Origin: Ixodes scapularis
Taxonomy: Eukaryota > Arthropoda > Arachnida > Ixodida > Ixodidae
NCBI RefSeq assembly: GCF_016920785.2
Contig: NW_024609837.1
Span: 53,124,671-53,188,670, forward strand
DNA: 64,000 bases
Reading direction: 5' to 3'
Every line of letters begins with the position of its first letter. Positions within the stretch are counted from its first letter, which is position 1. The notes beneath the pieces are model-generated. The model saw nothing but the letters and a program-made list of their open reading frames with translations, did no database searches and had not been told where the DNA came from. Shown in pieces: positions 46,519 to 55,809 of the stretch. Both the position numbers and the translations under genes were made by a program.

Positions 46519-47430
46519 AGGCCGGTTCACACATACAGCGGAGCGCTAAGTTAGCGCTACGTGAGCGCTCCATGGAGCGCTCATGTGGCGCTTCATAGCG
46601 CGTGTTGTGGCGCTCTGTTAGCGCTTCAGAAGCGCTTTGTTAGTGCTCTGTTAGCGCTGCAGAAGCGCTCTGTTAAAGCCACAGAAGCGCTTTGTTAGCG
46701 CTCTCACGCTCCTTGTGCCCTGCTTGCTGCTGCGGAACAGCGCGTGCACGGCGATTCCTTTTTTTTTTTTGGCATTGAAAGAAGAGGAAGTAAAACAGCC
46801 GTTAAACCAAGCAAAGGGTCGGGCAGGCGATCCAGAGTCATGGACTCTGAGGGACTAATTGGTTATGTACAACCTCATCGCTTTCTATTCGATATGCGTG
46901 ACCCTAGTTTCAAGGACACGCAGTTAAAAATAATCGCCTTCGAAAGACCTCTGCGTCTCGGTCCCTCAGCCTGGGAACAAGGTTCGCCGGGTACCCCTCG
47001 GTATCTCGATGGCGAAAGATTTCGCGCACCCAGAAGGCTCTTCTGGGCGTTAAGCCGTCCGCACACATATATGTACTAATCACGTTTCTAACAGCATTGG
47101 TCGCATTTCTATTTCAGCATCCCACATGTCCGCCATGGTGCTGCTGACGCACACCCAACCACAGCAACCGGTACTGCAGTGCACGCGCTAATCCGCAGCA
47201 CCGCGGTACAAGAAGCGCGACTGAAGCGCTAACAAGGAGCTACTGGAGCGCTAACAAAGCGCTACTAGAGCGCTAACAAAGCGCTACTGGAGCGCTAACA
47301 AGGCGCTACAGAGGCGCTAATCGCGCGCTATGTTAGAACTAAGTCACGCGCTAGGAAGCGCCACATGAGCGCTCCTTGGAGCGCTCACGTAGCGCTAACT
47401 TAGCGCTCCGCTGTATGTGTGAACAGGCCT
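46519..47430 (+). mobile_element. PIF/Harbinger-type element carrying a MADF-like frame
   Basis: The 912-bp element starts AGGCCGGTTCACACATACAG and ends CTGTATGTGTGAACAGGCCT, with TAA on both sides (46,516-46,518 and 47,431-47,433). Its long arms contain many copies of the palindromic hexamer AGCGCT: more than ten on the left (46,545-46,720) and more than ten on the right (47,215-47,410). Between the arms is one open frame with a MADF-like domain. No DDE nuclease is present. Autonomous Harbinger elements often carry a nuclease plus a Myb/SANT or MADF-type DNA-binding protein, so this looks like a derivative that kept only part of the second gene. Confidence 0.85.
46744..47079 (+). CDS. MADF-like (Myb/SANT-related) DNA-binding domain frame, partial
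   Basis: The frame is 111 residues with a poly-Phe artefact near the start from a T run. The recognisable part probably begins at the internal Met of MDSEGLIGYVQPHRFLFDMR (about residue 33) and continues DPSFKDTQLKIIAFERPL. This matches the MADF pattern (LI..V..hP.LyD..hp.ykD...k..aW) for its first half. The rest (residues 70-111) is not MADF-like, so the domain is cut short by a stop, a missing splice or decay. In Harbinger elements such proteins bind the element ends and help the nuclease. Its place between two AGCGCT arrays fits that role, but function of this copy is doubtful. Confidence 0.55.
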   Translation: MHGDSFFFFGIERRGSKTAVKPSKGSGRRSRVMDSEGLIGYVQPHRFLFDMRDPSFKDTQLKIIAFERPLRLGPSAWEQGSPGTPRYLDGERFRAPRRLFWALSRPHTYMY

Positions 47431-47844
47431 TAAAAGTAAAGTCTCCTCGGCACATTGATACTTTAGACCCATGTTGTTGTAAAAAAAACTATCTCCAAAC
47501 TCTGGTCTAAAAACATGCTTTTCGTGCAAGGCTCGTCAAATTATGAGGCGCTGGAGAAATGCAGCCTTCTGCGTTAAGTCCTTATTTCGAACTCTTTTTG
47601 TTCGCCTTCCGCCCATTGAAAAGCATGCGGGAAGGGCCTTAGAACGCACCTGGTATCGCTGCGCCGCAGCGTTCTTCGGCATCAAAAAGTTCGTCTGCTT
47701 TCCTCGCCGTCACCATGGCAACGAACACCGAATGAATAGAAGCACGCACGGTACCGCCGCGTGAAGCCAGCAACAGCTGACGCCATTTTACGAACGCCGT
47801 CTGCTAGCCAAAGCCGAACGCGGTGTGTCAGATCAACCGCCTCC

Positions 47845-48074
47845 GCCGGTGCGCCGCAAGCAAAGACGACGAAGCTGAGACACGCCGACGGCGATCGAGC
47901 AAGCAACAACACCGCGGGACGACTGCAACGGCGGCATTTATTCGGATCAAAGGCCGGCTTCGCCGGTGCGCCGCTAGCAAAGACAACGAAGCTGAGGCAC
48001 GCCGACGGCGAATGGGCGAGCAACAGCACCGCGGGACGACTGCAACTGCGGCATTTATTCGGATCAAAGGCGCG
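47845..48074. repeat. Tandem 117-bp repeat in the left arm
   Basis: Two copies about 117 bp apart start GCCGGTGCGCCGC and end GGCATTTATTCGGATCAAAG. They read ACACGCCGACGGCGATCGAG against GGCACGCCGACGGCGAATGG in the middle. The right arm has the matching pair. Confidence 0.9.
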
Positions 48075-48349
48075 AAATAAGCAAGAACAATTTTTATTTG
48101 AATCATAACACCCGATATCCAAGTTGGGGACACAGGAAAGCCCTTTGCTGGGTCTTTCCTGTGAACTTTTTACAGAGACACGGGGTGCCACATTCAAAAC
48201 ACGGCTCCGTTTGCAAAATATGGGGGCCCTGAGAAGGGCCTTTTAGACCGCTACCAGAACCTATAACTGACATAACGAGCACTTGACGAGCGGTTGGCGC
48301 ATAAGTCGTCTTTATGCACGCAGGCGGGCGACGGGCTCAGCGCAGCGGA

Positions 48350-49072
48350 TCACTCGAAGTCACCGGGGCCGTTAGAATCCTCGTCCTCCGCACTATAGGG
48401 AAGATTCCTGTCTGCGTCGGGGCTATAGATTTTGGCGGCCGCGGCGACGAACGACTGGAATCTGTCAGTGTTTCCGCGCGCCTTCTCTCTCCTCCAAAAC
48501 ATGAACTTTGCAAGGTGACCAGTGAAATGGTGGCTCTCGCGCCGTCCAGATGGAAGAGAGTTTTTGACGTGGGCCCAGGTGCCCTCCACCGTATTGGTGT
48601 GCGCACCAGTGTGCGGGTCGACAAAGTGCAGCTTGTGGTTAACGGTGAGGTGCGTGAAGCGAGCGTCATCTGCAAGCTTGCGATAGCCAGCCCAACAATC
48701 TGTGATTATTCTTGTTCCAGGGCGGACCCACTTGGCTATTAGCCCTAGCTGGGTATTAGCGTCACGGGTCTCCACGGGAACAAGAAAGCAGCACCCGCTG
48801 CCACGCTCCACACCGCCGAAAACCCACTGGCCAGGCCTTAAATACCCGCGATGGTACTTTCGCCGCCCGAACATACTCTCGTCTAGTTCTACAGTCACGC
48901 CTTCGCCGCCAATCATCTCTGAATGCGTAAAGACGGCATTTACCACAACCTCCCGACAAAGGCTCGTCCAATCAGTTATTGTCTTACTTGCGACATCAGT
49001 CTCCCGCTGAATGACGGCGCACGGTAGGTTCTGGCGCCAGAGGTAGATGATCAGGAAATCAGGAAAAAACAC
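48350..49072 (-). pseudogene. Left-arm transposase, C-terminal two thirds
   Basis: From YLWRQNLPCAVIQRETD onward this minus-strand frame matches the right-arm transposase, with all three catalytic residues (Asp in VELDESMFGRRK, Asp in IITDCWAGY, Glu in NTVEGTWAHVKN). Differences from the right copy include IGGEG for IGVEG, NTQLG for NTLLG, DPHTG for DPNTG and SNGPGDFE for SDGPRDFE. The first residues of the open frame (MFFPDFL) come from inserted Penelope-like DNA. The catalytic core is intact but separated from its N-terminus, so this copy is a pseudogene unless translated alone. Confidence 0.92.
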
Positions 49073-49957
49073 TGCAGGAAATTTTCAAGAGGATCACCCA
49101 GTACCGAGCGAGACAGACAGACTTCACGAGCGAACTTCGCAGTAGTCCCCTACATCCACGGTGTCACCCACCGGCTCAAAAAGATCGCTGCACGACAAAA
49201 CGTCAGCGTGGTGTGCTCGGCACCGAACAGAGGGAACTCTATGTGCCGCCAAGTAAATCGGGCCACGAACCGCCAGCCAACCTGCAATACTGCACACAGG
49301 AATAAGTACACCATGTGCCAGACCGGTGTGGTATACAAGATTCCTATGTCATGTGGGAGCTGCTACATTGGGTAAACGGGACGCTGCGTTAACGACAGAG
49401 TCAGGGAGCACGCGGCGTCGGTGCAAGGCACGGGAGCAGGGCACCTTGCTGCCCATTGCCGCACGTGCGGGTGCAGGCCACAGTTTAGTAGCGTCTCCAT
49501 TATGAACAGACATAGGAATGCTTTCGCGCGCGAGATCCTCGAGGCCCTGGCCATTGAGCAAACTGGCGACGACTGCGTGAGCATGCCCTCCATCACGGTC
49601 AGCAAGAAAGAAAGGCAGTTTTTGCAGTGTGGCACGGCGCCGTGAAAGGGACTAGGAGGGACATGTTTCGGCGGTGGTCTGTGGGTTGTACCAAAATTAA
49701 TAATTAATAATTTAACGTAATTAATTAGTTTCAATTTTAATTTAATATTATTTAATCAGTATTTTCATTTATTAGTGTACTGTAAGGATTTTGGGTCATT
49801 CATTGGCATTACTTTAGGTGTGAATTTGTGGGTCACAGTGAAGAAGAAGAAATATAAAGTCTTAGTTGATAGTCAGCGGTGTGTATGTCTCTGTTTCTCC
49901 CTGTCTGTGTTTGTCCCTCTCGTTCTAGCTGACCATTTACATAAAAAAAAAAAAAAA
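49053..49957 (+). mobile_element. Penelope-like insertion splitting the left-arm transposase
   Basis: The insert is 905 bp, flanked by the exact 10-bp duplication GTAGATGATC (49,043-49,052 and 49,958-49,967), and ends in an A15 tract. Reading plus, it encodes VVPYIHGVTHRLKKIAARQN, a GIY-YIG core GVVYKIPMSCGSCYIG, then a stop, then TGRCVNDRVREHAASVQGTG and C-terminal AFAREILEALAI. Only the endonuclease portion is present, so the copy is 5'-truncated. The in-frame stop falls right after the YIG. Penelope-like elements insert by target-primed reverse transcription, which gives duplications and truncations like this one. It is a different subfamily from the two copies at 15,850-17,930. Confidence 0.9.
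49421..49645 (+). pseudogene. GIY-YIG endonuclease C-terminal part of the inserted element
   Basis: After the in-frame stop the frame continues to a final stop at 49,645 and includes HLAAHCRTCGCRPQFSSVSI with a Cys/His cluster, then IEQTGDDCVSMPSITVSKKE. This is the C-terminal extension expected of this subfamily. The upstream core (from about 49,330) is in the same frame, so a single nonsense change inactivates it. Confidence 0.8.
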
Positions 49958-50302
49958 GTAGATGATCTTCATGAGTTGGGGAAGCGTCAGGTGCGATCCC
50001 TCGAAAAAGGAACCGCTCCGTACCGAGACCTCGCCCCGGCACTGAACCTTGACCGGCTTCCTCTTGGGCACCTCACGAGTCATCCACAAACCGCATCTCC
50101 ACGAATACCCATCCGCAGATCTAGCGCGGACTTGCAGCGTCATCGCAGCTTCGCACTCTGGGCAAGCACGAGAAGCCAGGAGCAGGCCCATGCCCTGAAG
50201 CAAATTAATTGCTTCAAGAGGGTCTTTCATGGCGTCATGAAGACGGCACAAGTTAAACGCCATGGCACTGCGACGCTCGCCTCTGGAAGAATAAAGCGCC
50301 AA
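49937..50302 (-). pseudogene. Left-arm transposase, N-terminal third
   Basis: The frame begins MALYSSRGERRSAMAFNLCR like the right copy and runs through the zinc ribbon (CPEC, WRCG, VQC) to HLTLPQLMKIIY. It then reads into the poly(A) end of the insertion as a Phe run. It has an Ala for Val change next to CPEC. The break is after residue 115, between the DNA-recognition part and the catalytic core. Confidence 0.92.
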
Positions 50303-51061
50303 GGGGGCTAAACGAGCAGAAATGCGCGCTTCTTTGCATTTATTATTTTTATTTGATCCGCCATTTTATACCTCGTGACACCCTTCTAACGAACTGATTG
50401 GCTAATCGGTCGGGCCATGTCATCGCGTGACAAAAGAAACGCCAATCGTATGACCAGAACGGTTGCCACGGTCGGCATCGTTACAAAGAAGAGAACAGTC
50501 GGACCCAACAACAAAATAAAGTAACAAAAAGAATAAAAAAAAAAGAAAAAAAAAAAAAAAGGGAGCCGTTTTCGGGCGGCGTGTTCTTTGATGAAAGGTG
50601 TTGCTCGCAATGGTTACTTGTTTTTCTTTTTTGTTTCTTTACCCTAGAGAATGCCACGTCCCAAACAAACCGTTGAAACGAAGGAGGGAGGGAGTCTTGG
50701 CGTCAGAATTCTTGAAAAGAGCCTCATGACGCCGCCAACGCCGCCGACGACCGTTAGGCTATTTATTTTGTTTCTTTAGACTTTTATCGCGACCACTACT
50801 CCACCGTGCCTCAGATTTTCCAGCGAAGGTCCGGCAGTTTTTAATAATTATTAGTATTGTCGTTTGAAGGGCACTCTTTTTATGCTGCTTCGTTTTCGTT
50901 CCTGACGCCATAAAAATATTCTTTCTCTTTTAGATTATAGGCGCGAAAAATCCACACTGACTAGGGAATGAGTAACAGCACCTAGATGTTGGCCTAGACT
51001 CTGCATTACTCAGACCCTAGTCCGTGTGGATTTTTCGCGCCTACAGTCTAAAAATAAAGAA

Positions 51062-51412
51062 TGCCATACACACACATCACAAGCTCACGCACTCAAAGTT
51101 GGTCCAGAAGTTCAGTGTCCCCGACGTGTTTTTGTAGCGCTTTCAAAACGATACACTAATACCTCCAAGTGTTCTCCGGCCCAGGATTTTGGTGACATTA
51201 AATGGTCTACGGTCCAGCACTTGCAGCGTTCTTCTCATGTCATATCGTTGGGTGCTGCATTTCACGCATGCACACAAAAGATGCTAATAACAAAAATAAA
51301 TAATTGGGCTAATTAATTATTGGACTAATTGCATCCACAAACCAATCCGACCTTGAACTAAACTTTTTTTTGTTTTTTTTTTGTTTTACGTAGGGCAAAC
51401 TTTTTCCGCCCA
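51062..51412. other. 351-bp arm-specific insertion of unknown type
   Basis: The left arm reads straight from AAAGAA into TATTTTTATGGCGTC, but the right arm has 351 extra bases between these blocks. The insert starts TGCCATACACACACATCACA and ends TTTTTCCGCCCA, with a T-rich run near its end (51,366-51,386). It shows no obvious terminal repeats or target duplication. It could be an insertion on the right or a deletion on the left. Confidence 0.8.
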
Positions 51413-51956
51413 TATTTTTATGGCGTCAGGAACGAAAACGAAGCAGCATAAAAAGAGTGCCCTTCAAACGACAATACTAATAATTATTAAAAACTGCCGG
51501 ACCTTCGCTGGAAAATCTGAGGCACTGTGGAGTAGTGGTCGCGATAAAAGTCTAAAGAAACAAAATAAATAGCCTAACGGTCGTCGGCGGCGTTGGTGGC
51601 GTCATGAGGCTCTTTTCAAGAATTCTGACGCCAAGACTCCCTCCCTCCTTCGTTTCAACGGTTTGTTTGGGACGTGGCATTCTCTAGGGTAAAGAAACAA
51701 AAAAGAAAAACAAGTAACCATTGCGAGCAACACCTTTCATCAAAGAACACGCCGCCCGAAAACGGCTCCCTTCTTTTTTTTTCTTTTTTTTTATTCTTTT
51801 TGTTACTTTATTTTGTTGTTGGGTCCGACTGTTCTCTTCTTTGTAACGATGCCGACCGTGGCAACCGTTCTGGTCATACGATTGGCGTTTCTTTTGTCAC
51901 GCGATGACATGGCCCGACCGATTAGCCAATCAGTTCGTTAGAAGGGTGTCACGAGG

Positions 51957-51964
51957 TATAAAAT
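51957..51964 (+). promoter_or_regulatory. TATA-box-like site upstream of the right-arm transposase
   Basis: TATAAAAT, about 68 bases before the 52,025 start. The mirror copy occurs in the left arm near 50,361-50,368. An ATG directly after it opens a short upstream frame that ends before the main start. Confidence 0.5.
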
Positions 51965-52024
51965 GGCGGATCAAATAAAAATAATAAATGCAAAGAAGCG
52001 CGCATTTCTGCTCGTTTAGCCCCC

Positions 52025-53062
52025 TTGGCGCTTTATTCTTCCAGAGGCGAGCGTCGCAGTGCCATGGCGTTTAACTTGTGCCGTCTTCATGACGCCATGA
52101 AAGACCCTCTTGAAGCAATTAATTTGCTTCAGGGCATGGGCCTGCTCCTGGCTTCTCGTGTTTGCCCAGAGTGCGAAGCTGCGATGACGCTGCAAGTCCG
52201 CGCTAGATCTGCGGATGGGTATTCGTGGAGATGCGGTTTGTGGATGACTCGTGAGGTGCCCAAGAGGAAGCCGGTCAAGGTTCAGTGCCGGGGCGAGGTC
52301 TCGGTACGGAGCGGTTCCTTTTTCGAGGGATCGCACCTGACGCTTCCCCAACTCATGAAGATCATCTACCTCTGGTGCCAGAACCTACCGTGCGCCGTCA
52401 TTCAGCGGGAGACTGATGTCGCAAGTAAGACAATAACTGATTGGACGAGCCTTTGTCGGGAGGTTGTGGTAAATGCCGTCTTTACGCATTCAGAGATGAT
52501 TGGCGTCGAAGGCGTGACTGTAGAACTAGACGAGAGTATGTTCGGGCGGCGAAAGTACCATCGCGGGTATTTAAGGCCTGGCCAGTGGGTTTTCGGCGGT
52601 GTGGAGCGTGGCAGCGGGTGCTGCTTTCTTGTTCCCGTGGAGACCCGTGACGCTAATACCCTGCTAGGGCTAATAGCCAAGTGGGTCCGCCCTGGAACAA
52701 GAATAATCACAGATTGTTGGGCTGGCTATCGCAAGCTTGCAGATGACGCTCGCTTCACGCACCTCACCGTTAACCACAAGCTGCACTTTGTCGACCCGAA
52801 CACTGGTGCGCACACCAATACGGTGGAGGGCACCTGGGCCCACGTCAAAAACTCTCTTCCATCTGGACGGCGCGAGAGCCACCATTTCACTGGTCACCTT
52901 GCAAAGTTCATGTTTTGGAGGAGAGAGAAGGCGCGCGGAAACACTGACAGATTCCAGTCGTTCGTCGCCGCGGCCGCCAAAATCTATAGCCCCGACGCAG
53001 ACAGGAATCTTCCCTATAGTGCGGAGGACGAGGATTCTGACGGCCCCCGTGACTTCGAGTGA
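52025..53062 (+). CDS. Merlin/IS1595-like transposase (ISXO2-like DDE domain), intact frame
   Basis: A 345-residue uninterrupted frame. The N-terminal zinc ribbon-like part has CPEC (C47, C50), WRCG (C70) and VQC (C88), followed by the family block VRSGSFFEGSHLTLPQLMKI. A helix-turn-helix-like region (TDVASKTITDW) comes next. The catalytic triad is visible: Asp169 in VELDESMFGRRK, Asp230 in IITDCWAGY and Glu268 in NTVEGTWAHVKN. Length is normal for eukaryotic Merlin transposases, which are related to bacterial IS1595/IS1016. The start at 52,025 is the first Met; Met14 (MAFNLCRLHD) is closer to the usual family start. A TATAAAAT lies about 68 bases upstream and an AATAAA about 250 bases past the stop. 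The product would cut and rejoin the element ends in the nucleus. Confidence 0.93.
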   Translation: MALYSSRGERRSAMAFNLCRLHDAMKDPLEAINLLQGMGLLLASRVCPECEAAMTLQVRARSADGYSWRCGLWMTREVPKRKPVKVQCRGEVSVRSGSFFEGSHLTLPQLMKIIYLWCQNLPCAVIQRETDVASKTITDWTSLCREVVVNAVFTHSEMIGVEGVTVELDESMFGRRKYHRGYLRPGQWVFGGVERGSGCCFLVPVETRDANTLLGLIAKWVRPGTRIITDCWAGYRKLADDARFTHLTVNHKLHFVDPNTGAHTNTVEGTWAHVKNSLPSGRRESHHFTGHLAKFMFWRREKARGNTDRFQSFVAAAAKIYSPDADRNLPYSAEDEDSDGPRDFE

Positions 53063-53314
53063 TCCGCTGCGCTGAGCCCGTCGCCCGCCTGCGTGCATAA
53101 AGACGACTTATGCGCCAACCGCTCGTCAAGTGCTCGTTATGTCAGTTATAGGTTCTGGTAGCGGTCTAAAAGGCCCTTCTCAGGGCCCCCATATTTTGCA
53201 AACGGAGCCGTGTTTTGAATGTGGCACCCCGTGTCTCTGTAAAAAGTTCACAGGAAAGACCCAGCAAAGGGCTTTCCTGTGTCACCCAACTTGGATATCG
53301 GGTGTTATGATTCA

Positions 53315-53320
53315 AATAAA
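53315..53320 (+). terminator. Poly(A) signal of the right-arm transposase
   Basis: AATAAA about 250 bases after the stop codon, in CAAATAAAAATTG. Further AATAAATG motifs lie downstream in the tandem repeats. The left arm has the mirrored site. Confidence 0.5.
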
Positions 53321-53339
53321 AATTGTTCTTGCTTATTTC

Positions 53340-53585
53340 GCGCCTTTGATCCGATAAATGCCGCAGTTGCAGTCGTCCCGCGGTGCTGTTGCTCGCCCAT
53401 TCGCCGTCGGCGTGCCTCAGCTTCGTTGTCTTTGCTAGCGGCGCACCCAGCGCACCGGCGAAGCCGGCCTTTGATCCGAATAAATGCCGCCGTTGCAGTC
53501 GTCCCGCGGTGTTGTTGCTTGCTCGATCGCCGTCGGCGTGTCTCAGCTTCGTCGTCTTTGCTTGCGGCGCACCGGCGGAGGCGGT
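53340..53585. repeat. Tandem repeat in the right arm, mirror of 47,845-48,074
   Basis: This is the complementary pair, with TTTGATCCGAATAAATGCCG in one unit. It differs from the left arm by an extra 9 bp (CCCAGCGCA, near 53,446) and a 2-bp change in the first unit. That gives arm-specific markers. Confidence 0.88.
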
Positions 53586-53969
53586 TGATCTGACACACCG
53601 CGTTCGGCTTTGGCTAGCAGACGGCGTTCGTAAAATGGGTCAGCTGTTGCTGGCTTCACGCGGTGGTACCCGTGCGTGCTTCTATTCATTCGGTGTTCGT
53701 TGCCATGGTGACGGCGAGGAAAGCAGACGAACTTTTTGATGCCGAAGAACGCTGCGGCGCAGCGATACCAGGTGCGTTCTAAGGCCCTTCCCGCATGCTT
53801 TTCAATGGGCGGAAGGCGAACAAAAAGAGTTCGAAATAAGGACTTAACGCAGAAGGCTGCATTTCTCCAGCGCCTCATGATTTGACGAGCCTTGCACGAA
53901 AAGCATGTTTTTTTTGGCCATCCCCGCGTCCTGTTTTTTCTATCCGTAACATGGGTCTAAAGTATCAAA

Positions 53970-54300
53970 CTGCCGTCTCCTCCTATGGCTGCGAAAAGCA
54001 CATCGAGGTCGCGAGCTTGCGGTGCCACTAAGAAGAAACGAACAGTGATCGGTACAGGCAAAACGGGAAAAAAATATTCCTCCTCGGAGTGGCAGGAGAG
54101 CACCGTGACCGACTCAGGTCAGCGTCCGACAGAAAGAATTCACGCGACAAGTTCTGAATGTGCGCACAGGATCTAGATTAATAACATGTGTTTTTCCTTA
54201 TCACTATTTAAACCTAGTCGTCACCAGCCCAGCCTCCCCACGAAGGGTAGGCTCCGAAATGAACAAATCTGAAAAATCTGTATTGAGCCTATATTCGGAA
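53970..54300. other. Short stretch right of the palindrome
   Basis: A 63-codon plus frame (53,985-54,176) starts Met-Ala-Ala-Lys and is Lys/Ser/Thr-rich. I recognise no domain. Confidence 0.3.
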
Positions 54301-54309
54301 TTCTTAACA

Positions 54310-54634
54310 CTCCTCCCCCCCCCCCCCCCCCTCCCTTTCAAACATAAACACCTGAAAAAAAAGTTTCCATGCGAATCTAAGCACCCCCTATGCAGAGGCG
54401 CGCGGGCTCGTGACTCCCGCTCGCCTCTCCCGTTCGGCCGTGCTTGCCGCGCTCGCCGTTGCTGCGTTCCTAAGCTACACGACAGATGGCGGCACAGGAC
54501 GTCAAAAAATGTTATTTTTGACGTAATGTGCGAGAAATAAAATGTTATTTATTGCGCCCGTCTCGTCGTCATGTCGCAGCAAAAAAAAAAGGGGGGGGGG
54601 TCCTTCTAGATTTTTCGAATCTAAGCACCCCCCC

Positions 54635-54665
<31 letters not shown>

Positions 54666-54720
54666 ACTTTGGGCATCGCGCGCGATCGTGGAAAAAAGGG
54701 GGTGCTTAGAATCGAGTAAA
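54310..54720. repeat. C/G homopolymer region with CTAAGCACCCC motifs
   Basis: C17 at 54,315, G10 at 54,591 and C24 at 54,628 followed by (CA)n to about 54,666. CGAATCTAAGCACCCCC occurs at about 54,370 and 54,616, and its inverse GGGGGTGCTTAGAATCGAGT at about 54,699. The two inverted copies around the C run form an approximate inverted repeat (54,616-54,717), probably a decayed transposon. Confidence 0.6.
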
Positions 54721-55314
54721 TACGGTACTTGTGCTTCAAACTCACCTGTAATCTTTTGTATAAAATCTTGTTTTTCACGAACTCCTGTCACAGTGCTTTC
54801 TCTTCACAGACTTCCTACTTGTTTCGACCTTTTGCTTGCCCTCGTTTGAAATCGGTAACGTCCCATCTGTCTCTACTCCCGTTACTGCAATGCTGTATAT
54901 TTAAAGCCCCATAGAAATAATATATTTCAATATATTTTTGAAGGGTTTGATAGGCCAGATTATGAGCATTGATCTGTGAAAAGTAGAAGAAAAATTGCGA
55001 TGGCCTTCATTTTAAACCGATTTTCCAATTATTTCAAAATCGGTAACCTGTCTAGATTTCAGTGAATTTTTTTAGAAAGGTTATCGTTTTCAATTTCAAT
55101 GACAATTTATGCGAATATAGAACAGACGCGTCCAAATCATTTAAAAAAATTGAATTTCCCGTCTTTAAAGATCGTATCCATAAAGCTCAAGATTACTTTG
55201 CAATCAATAATGCATGTTTACCTCCTCTTATTTCATGTAGAGTCTTTGCACGAAAAAATATTAAACCTAAGACGACAACAGTTCTTCTTTAATAAAAAAA
55301 AGTCGGAAGACACC
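54721..55314. other. AT-rich stretch, no gene
   Basis: Only short frames (up to 76 codons) with no recognisable domain. Confidence 0.35.
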
Positions 55315-55322
55315 TAAGCACT

Positions 55323-55723
55323 CAGGGGCGGATCCAAGAGAGGGGGGGGGGGCGACGGGGGCGGCCGCCCCCCCCCCCCCCCCCCCAAACAAAGTCGACC
55401 CCCCCCCCCCCCGCCGCGCCTCCTCCCTCCCTTACCGGAGGGCAATTTGACTTGGCTAGACCACCTCGAAATAAAACCGACTACGGTTCAAAATAGGGTA
55501 GGTCGCACCCTAACACGCACACGTGTACTCTGAACTACGAGAACCACTCCTTCGCTTCAACCGAGACTGAAGCAACTGAAGTGCGTGGCGGCGGTTTCAA
55601 AGCACGGCTTAGAGCCCATAAGTCGGCGCGACGGCGCACATCTAGGGGCCGTCGGCGCAGTGTGGTTCTGTGGCGGCTAAAACGAAAGGCGCAACTGGAG
55701 TCCTGTTTCCGCTACTTTGAATC

Positions 55724-55757
<34 letters not shown>

Positions 55758-55779
55758 CGGAGCTCTGGATCCGCCCCTG
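55323..55779. mobile_element. hAT-type element with long G/C runs
   Basis: The left end CAGGGGCGGATCCAAGAG and the right end CTCTGGATCCGCCCCTG are inverted repeats. The 8-bp flanks TAAGCACT (55,315-55,322) and TAAGCACC (55,780-55,787) match at seven of eight bases, as expected for hAT. Long G and C runs sit just inside both ends. The 457-bp interior has no transposase. Confidence 0.87.
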
Positions 55780-55809
55780 TAAGCACCTCCTATGAGTTGT
55801 GAATGCGAA

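Larger units (their letters stand above)
47455..53969. repeat. Giant palindrome of two outward-facing Merlin/IS1595-like transposon arms
   Basis: The left arm (47,455-50,975) is the reverse complement of the right arm (51,006-53,969) around a 30-bp loop. The outermost shared block is TTGATACTTTAGACCCATGT and the innermost reads TAGGCGCGAAAAATCCACAC towards the loop. A diverged segment of about 40 bp lies near each outer end. Raw arm lengths are 3,521 and 2,964. Removing the 905-bp insertion with its extra 10-bp duplication from the left and the 351-bp insertion from the right leaves 2,606 and 2,613. The arms also differ by scattered substitutions and small indels, so this is not a simple read fold-back. 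Whether it is one long-inverted-repeat element or two copies in inverted order is unresolved. Confidence 0.92.

Noticed and set aside
47682..48197. 171-codon minus frame and its counterparts at 53,279-53,739
   Set aside because: Runs through the tandem 117-bp repeats. The frame differs between arms because of the 9-bp indel, and there is no domain.
48314..48742. 142-codon plus frame, mirrored at 52,670-53,098 (minus)
   Set aside because: Both are antisense shadows of the Merlin-like transposase. Conservation between arms follows from the palindrome, not from coding.
52025..53062. Bacterial contamination suggested by an IS1595/ISXO2-like transposase
   Set aside because: The surrounding DNA is eukaryotic repeat sequence, there are no bacterial genes, and Merlin is a eukaryotic relative of this family.
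47455..53969. Simple assembly or read fold-back artefact explaining the palindrome
   Set aside because: Each arm has its own insertion, private substitutions and small indels, which a fold-back would not give. A read-level check is still worthwhile.
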